64,000 nucleotides of DNA, from contig CAZISM010000014.1 in assembly GCA_964541895.1 (NCBI GenBank), forward strand, positions 1 through 64,000. Direction: 5' to 3'. Shown here piece by piece: positions 60,359 to 64,000 of this stretch. Source of the stretch: CAZISM01 sp964541895. GTDB taxonomy: Bacteria; Zhuqueibacterota; Zhuqueibacteria; Residuimicrobiales; Residuimicrobiaceae. The position numbers and the translations under genes were made by a program. The notes under the pieces were generated by a model. It did not search any database and was not told the DNA's origin. It was given only the letters and a program-made list of their open reading frames with translations. The stretch's first letter is position 1; each line of letters starts with the position of its first letter.

Positions 60359-61342
60359 ATGAACATGATGTCCAAGAGTGAAATTCATAAATCCGTTGAT
60401 GTATCGGTTGTCGTTCCGCTGTATAACGAAGAAGAGAACGTCATCCTGCTTTGGAATCGACTTTATGCGGCTTTAGAGGATATTAACCGAACCTATGAAG
60501 TCATTTTTGTGGACGACGGCAGCAGAGATGGAACCAGGGACAACCTGCGGCAACTGGCTCGCCGGCATCCCTGCCTGCGGGTGATTCTTTTTCGCGCCAA
60601 TTTCGGGCAATCTGCGGCCATGGCGGCCGGTTTCGAGGCGACACGTGGTGATATTGTAATCGCCATGGACGGCGATCTGCAGAACGATCCCCAGGACATC
60701 CCTCTGCTGCTGGAAAAAATTGCCGAGGGATTTGATGTGGTCAGCGGCTGGCGCAAGAATCGTCGTGACCAACTGCTGCTGCGCAAGGTTCCATCCAAAA
60801 TCGCCAACCGGTTGATCTGTTCAATCACGGATGTGCGACTGCACGACACCGGCTGTTCACTGAAAGCGTTCCGCGGCGAGGTGTTGCGCCGTATTTCCTT
60901 GTATGGCGAATTGCATCGTTTTATTCCGGCGCTGACGCGCATAGAGGGTGCCCGCATCGCCGAGTTGCCGGTGCGCCATCACGCCCGTCAATTCGGCCAA
61001 TCCAAATACAATCTGACTCGTACGTTCAGGGTTATCATGGATTTGACCACGATTCGGCTGCTGATGCGGCATTTGCGCAATCCGCTCAGCTTTTTTATCA
61101 AATTTTCCGTGATCTGTTTCTTGTCTTCTGTTCTGGCGATTTCGCTTGCTTTTTATAATGTGGTGGCGCACAACCAGAGCCTGAGTGATGTCAATATCCT
61201 GGTCACCCTGTTCATCCTGCTGGCGGCGACCAGTGTGCAATTTATGTTTTTCGGCCTGATCGGCCGCATGATCGTAGAAAACGGCACGCGCCGGACCTTT
61301 TATCAGCACGCGCCGGAAATCATAAGAACAAAAAGAGGATGA
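60359..61342 (+). CDS. GT2-family glycosyltransferase (DPM1/GtrB-like)
   Basis: This 327-residue membrane-bound GT2 protein has a GT-A domain: VSVVVPLYNEEENVILLW, EVIFVDDGSRDGTRDNL, the DxD motif in IVIAMDGDLQNDPQDIP, and RKVPSKIANRLICSITDVRL, DTGCSLKAFRGEVL. Two C-terminal membrane helices follow (about residues 240-265 and 280-305). It is the type that transfers a sugar to a polyprenyl phosphate. Several ATG codons (60359, 60365, 60368) could start it and none has a good ribosome binding site. All active-site motifs are present, unlike its neighbour. Confidence 0.9.
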   Translation: MNMMSKSEIHKSVDVSVVVPLYNEEENVILLWNRLYAALEDINRTYEVIFVDDGSRDGTRDNLRQLARRHPCLRVILFRANFGQSAAMAAGFEATRGDIVIAMDGDLQNDPQDIPLLLEKIAEGFDVVSGWRKNRRDQLLLRKVPSKIANRLICSITDVRLHDTGCSLKAFRGEVLRRISLYGELHRFIPALTRIEGARIAELPVRHHARQFGQSKYNLTRTFRVIMDLTTIRLLMRHLRNPLSFFIKFSVICFLSSVLAISLAFYNVVAHNQSLSDVNILVTLFILLAATSVQFMFFGLIGRMIVENGTRRTFYQHAPEIIRTKRG

Positions 61343-61382
61343 CGAACCTTACCTGATGTACCCAGGGCATGGAATGAGGACG

Positions 61383-61404
61383 CGGCAGGCCTGTTGGCCT
61401 GCCG
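61383..61404. repeat. Hairpin between the first two GT2 genes
   Basis: CGGCAGGCC-TGTT-GGCCTGCCG is a perfect 9-bp stem with a 4-nt loop (61383-61404). No T-run follows on the plus strand. It may stabilise the upstream message or be a small palindromic repeat. Confidence 0.5.
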
Positions 61405-61445
61405 ATGGAAAAATCGATAGTGTATGTTAAAAGCAGAATAAATTT

Positions 61446-62408
61446 ATGAAAAAAGAAAACAAGGCTATGGCCGCACAAAGAGCGGATCTCACGGTCATTA
61501 TCGCCGTCCGTAATCAGCAGGGGCAGATCCGCCCTCTGCATGATCGTCTATCCGAAATCTGGCGCATGCAGAACCGGGCCGTTGAACTGGTGTATGTGGA
61601 TGACGGCAGTACCGACGCCGGTTGGCTGGAGCTTGTAGAAATCCAAAAAGAGGATCCATCCGTCCGTGCCATCAAATTACGCAGCGCTTTCGGCGAAGCC
61701 GCGGTGTTGGACGCCGGGTTCCGTAACAGCCTTGGTCGTAACATCGTATATTTTACCTGCCGGGTGAACATTAATCCGGAGGATCTGCCGCGCTTGCTGG
61801 CTCGCTTGGAACAGGGGTACGATGTGGTGATGGGTCGGCGTTACCCCCGTCGCGACAGCCGGCTCAATCGGTTGGTATCAACCATTTTCAATCGTCTGGT
61901 AAGCCGCACTCTAAAAATTCGTCTGCATGATGTCAACAGTGGCGTGCTGGCGGCGCGACGTGAGGTCCTGGAAAATGTACCGTTCTACGGATCTTTGAAT
62001 CCATTCCTGCCCGTAGTCGCGAGCCGGCAGGGGTACAAGATAGCCGAAGAGCCGGTGGAACAATTAACCGGCCGTTTCAGCCAATCCATATATCCGAAAA
62101 ACTATATCAAGCGATTGCTCGATCTGGTCAGCGTGCTGTTTTTGAGCAAATACTCAAAAAAACCGTTGCATTTTTTGGGTTTTGTCGGGGCCATTTTTAC
62201 GCTGGTGGGGGCTGTCATCAATATATACCTTTTTATTTATCGCGTGCTGGGCATGGGCGGCATTTCCGGCAAGCCCATGCTGCTGCTGGGTGTCATGCTG
62301 CTGATCATCGGCATCCAGATGATTTCGATCGGCTTATTGGGTGAAATCATTATCTTTACTCATGCCAGCTCGGTCAAAGAGTACAACATCGAGGAGATCA
62401 TCAACTGA
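61446..62408 (+). CDS. GT2-family glycosyltransferase paralog lacking the DxD motif
   Basis: This 320-residue protein has the same plan as the gene before it: LTVIIAVRNQQGQIRPLHDR, ELVYVDDGSTDAGWLELVEI, a GT-A core and two C-terminal membrane helices (about 240-265 and 275-300). The position of the metal-binding DxD reads NIVYFTCRVNINPEDLP, so both Asp residues are lost (Thr-Cys-Arg in place of Asp-x-Asp), while the later VNSGVLAARREVL segment is kept. Catalysis by the usual metal mechanism is unlikely. It may be an accessory partner of the first GT2. Directly coupled to the next gene (stop and start adjacent). Confidence 0.82.
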   Translation: MKKENKAMAAQRADLTVIIAVRNQQGQIRPLHDRLSEIWRMQNRAVELVYVDDGSTDAGWLELVEIQKEDPSVRAIKLRSAFGEAAVLDAGFRNSLGRNIVYFTCRVNINPEDLPRLLARLEQGYDVVMGRRYPRRDSRLNRLVSTIFNRLVSRTLKIRLHDVNSGVLAARREVLENVPFYGSLNPFLPVVASRQGYKIAEEPVEQLTGRFSQSIYPKNYIKRLLDLVSVLFLSKYSKKPLHFLGFVGAIFTLVGAVINIYLFIYRVLGMGGISGKPMLLLGVMLLIIGIQMISIGLLGEIIIFTHASSVKEYNIEEIIN

Positions 62409-63401
62409 GTGAAACTGATTATTCAAATACCCTGTTATAACGAAGCCAAGACGTTGCCCGTCACCCTGGCCGAACTGCCCAGGCGGATTCAGGGGATTGA
62501 TGTCGTCGAAGTTCTGGTTATTGACGATGGCAGCACCGACCGTACCGTGGAAGTGGCCTTGGAGCACGGTGTGCATCACGTGGTGCGGTTGAACAAGAAT
62601 AAAGGCTTGGCCACCGGTTTCATGGCCGGACTGGATGCCTGCCTGCGTCTGGGGGCTGATATCATCGTCAATACCGATGCCGACAATCAGTATTCTGGAG
62701 CCGACATAGCGGCGCTGGTGCAGCCCGTATTGCATCACCAGGCCGACTTGGTCATCGGCGACCGCAATACGGCGGCCATCAAGCATTTTTCCTGGGCGAA
62801 AAGGCGTCTGCAATGGTTGGGGAGCTGGTTCATCCGGCAATTGTCCGGAACATCGGTACCGGATGCCACCAGCGGTTTTCGCGCCATGTCGCGGGAAGCG
62901 GCGTTGCGGATGAATGTGATGTCCAGGTTTACCTATACGCTGGAAACGATTATTCAGGCGGGCAAAAAAAACCTTGCGATTTCGCACGTCGCGGTCAGTA
63001 CGAATCCCAAGTTGCGTGAATCGAGACTGTTTTCCGGCAATTGGAGTTATATCAAAAAGTCATTGGCCACCATCGTTCGCATTTATACCATGTACGAGCC
63101 GCTCAAGATGTTTTCCTACATCGGTGCAGTGGTGTTCGGGCTGGGCCTGCTGCTAGGGATGCGATTCCTCTATTATTTTATTTTTGTCGGTGGCGCCGGC
63201 CACATTCAATCGTTGATTCTCGCCGCCGTGTTCCTGATTTTGGGATTTCAGATTTTTATCATGGGTTTGATGGCGGATATTATCGGTTCCAATCGGCAAT
63301 TGATCGAGAATGTTTTATATCGCATTCGCAAGATAGAGTTGCGCGATCATGGTGAGGAAGGTCCGTCGCTGTCTACGCAAAAAAAAGATGTTGCAGCATG
63401 A
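62409..63401 (+). CDS. GT2-family glycosyltransferase
   Basis: This 330-residue protein starts at a GTG directly after the previous stop. The GT-A domain is complete: LIIQIPCYNEAKTLPVTLAE, VLVIDDGSTDRTVEVA, and DxD in IIVNTDADNQYSGADI. RLQWLGSWFIRQLSGTSVPD and ATSGFRAMSREAA follow. Two C-terminal hydrophobic segments (about 237-262 and 270-295) anchor it in the membrane. It resembles polyprenyl-phosphate or lipid-linked sugar transferases of surface polymer pathways. Its stop overlaps the next start as ATGA. Confidence 0.9.
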   Translation: MKLIIQIPCYNEAKTLPVTLAELPRRIQGIDVVEVLVIDDGSTDRTVEVALEHGVHHVVRLNKNKGLATGFMAGLDACLRLGADIIVNTDADNQYSGADIAALVQPVLHHQADLVIGDRNTAAIKHFSWAKRRLQWLGSWFIRQLSGTSVPDATSGFRAMSREAALRMNVMSRFTYTLETIIQAGKKNLAISHVAVSTNPKLRESRLFSGNWSYIKKSLATIVRIYTMYEPLKMFSYIGAVVFGLGLLLGMRFLYYFIFVGGAGHIQSLILAAVFLILGFQIFIMGLMADIIGSNRQLIENVLYRIRKIELRDHGEEGPSLSTQKKDVAA

Positions 63402-64000
63402 ACGGATTAGAGATGTCAGAAACAGATGCCGATCGTTCGTCGATCAAAATTGCCTACATAGCCAATCTGTATCCATTGCTGTCCGAGACCTTTATCATTT
63501 CTGAAGTCAAAAATCTCGACAAGGCCGGGTTTCATGTGCAGGTGTTTTCGCTGTTCAAACCGCGCCCCACTGAGAACGCCTGCACAGACCCGGAGTTGTC
63601 GGCGCATACGATATATGTGTCTCCTGATCTGCGTCCGGGCCGAGTGATCCCGGCACATTTTCATTTTTTGTTCCATACACCCAGCCAGTACCTGCGCACC
63701 TTGCGATACGCGTATCGCCATCGCAACCGTAAATCCTCCTTTTTTTCTTTTATACGAATGGCCCTGACGCCTGTGGATCAGCGGCAAAAACTGCCGGTCT
63801 CAGACCGGCAGAATATCCTCGGCCATTTTTTCGCGGTGATGGCTTTTGCTCAGCGGATTAAAACCGGGCGCTATACCTGGCTGCATGCGTCCTTTGCAAA
63901 TATTCCCGCCAGTTTTGCCCTGTTGACCAGCATGCTGTGCGGCATCCCGTACAGCGTTTCCAGCCATGCCATGGACCTGTTCATCGAGCCCGAGCTGATA
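63398..64000 (+). CDS. Glycosyltransferase, GT4-like, partial (cut by window edge)
   Basis: The ATG at 63398 overlaps the previous stop (ATGA) and the frame stays open for 201 codons to the window end. The N-terminal Rossmann lobe reads KIAYIANLYPLLSETFIISE, then NLDKAGFHVQVFSLFKPRP, and later HASFANIPASFALLTSMLCG and IPYSVSSHAMDLF. The YPxxSETFI and SSHAxD motifs are typical of GT4 transferases of colanic-acid and related pathways. The donor-binding lobe is outside the window. An alternative ATG lies at 63413. Confidence 0.85.
   Translation, partial: MNGLEMSETDADRSSIKIAYIANLYPLLSETFIISEVKNLDKAGFHVQVFSLFKPRPTENACTDPELSAHTIYVSPDLRPGRVIPAHFHFLFHTPSQYLRTLRYAYRHRNRKSSFFSFIRMALTPVDQRQKLPVSDRQNILGHFFAVMAFAQRIKTGRYTWLHASFANIPASFALLTSMLCGIPYSVSSHAMDLFIEPELI

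Noticed and set aside
1..64000. CRISPR array, rRNA genes, insertion sequences or prophage
   Set aside because: No regularly spaced direct repeats, rRNA-like sequence, transposase, integrase or phage structural gene was recognised anywhere in the window.

Overview
The window looks like a draft, probably metagenome-assembled, chromosome piece from a Gram-negative, rod-shaped bacterium of the FCB superphylum, closest in style to KSB1/Calditrichota-type lineages. This placement is an inference. Signs of an outer membrane are an LpxH-like lipid A hydrolase, a lipoprotein behind lgt, and a Wza-like exporter. The mre/mrd cell-shape operon points to a rod. A type IX secretion (T9SS) C-terminal sorting domain sits in a decayed gene. 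A run of 100 N (55554-55653) marks a scaffold join. Base composition is GC-rich, with several AT-rich regulatory islands.

Layout. (1) 1-5650: an ECF sigma factor with its zinc-finger anti-sigma (minus), then a plus-strand group with a PfkB sugar kinase, an alpha/beta hydrolase, a zinc dehydrogenase and an EamA transporter. (2) 11997-5741 (minus): a lone microcompartment shell gene, ispE, tRNA-Gln(UUG), prs, rplY, pth, rpsF, ssb, rpsR, rplI and a DUF3307 membrane protein. (3) 12216-20983 (plus): lpxH, mreC, mreD, mrdA, rodA, lgt, a coiled-coil/TPR lipoprotein and a degenerate glycogen-synthase-like protein ending at a strong terminator. (4) 21056-37174 (plus): an exopolysaccharide locus behind a good sigma-54 promoter match. 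It holds a STAS-domain regulator, Wza-like exporter, BY-kinase, epimerase, phosphoglycosyltransferase, GT4, AsnB, GlpD-like oxidoreductase, two methyltransferases, a second epimerase, a UPF0104 membrane protein and a hexapeptide acyltransferase. (5) 37590-42431: two secreted glycosidase-like proteins sharing a C-terminal beta domain. (6) 49681-43035 (minus): gatE, fluC, DUF190, a YiiX-like hydrolase, corA and gatD in one operon-like row. (7) 49682-53846: repeat elements, a broken T9SS-cargo gene, ridA and a YkgJ-type protein. (8) 59819-53846 (minus): topA, a CocE-type hydrolase, the gap, an oxidoreductase and threonine synthase. (9) 60359-64000: three GT2 glycosyltransferases, one without its DxD motif, and the start of a GT4 gene.

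Most notable is the pair gatD + gatE. This amidotransferase makes Gln-tRNA(Gln) from Glu-tRNA(Gln) and is regarded as characteristic of archaea. Here both subunits sit in a clearly bacterial genome, at the two ends of an operon with ion-transport genes, while the tRNA-Gln in the same window has the bacterial U1-A72 pair. Other points: a CorA with GTN in place of GMN, an orphan shell protein, a STAS protein fused to a possible DNA-binding tail, and two degenerate glycosyltransferases.
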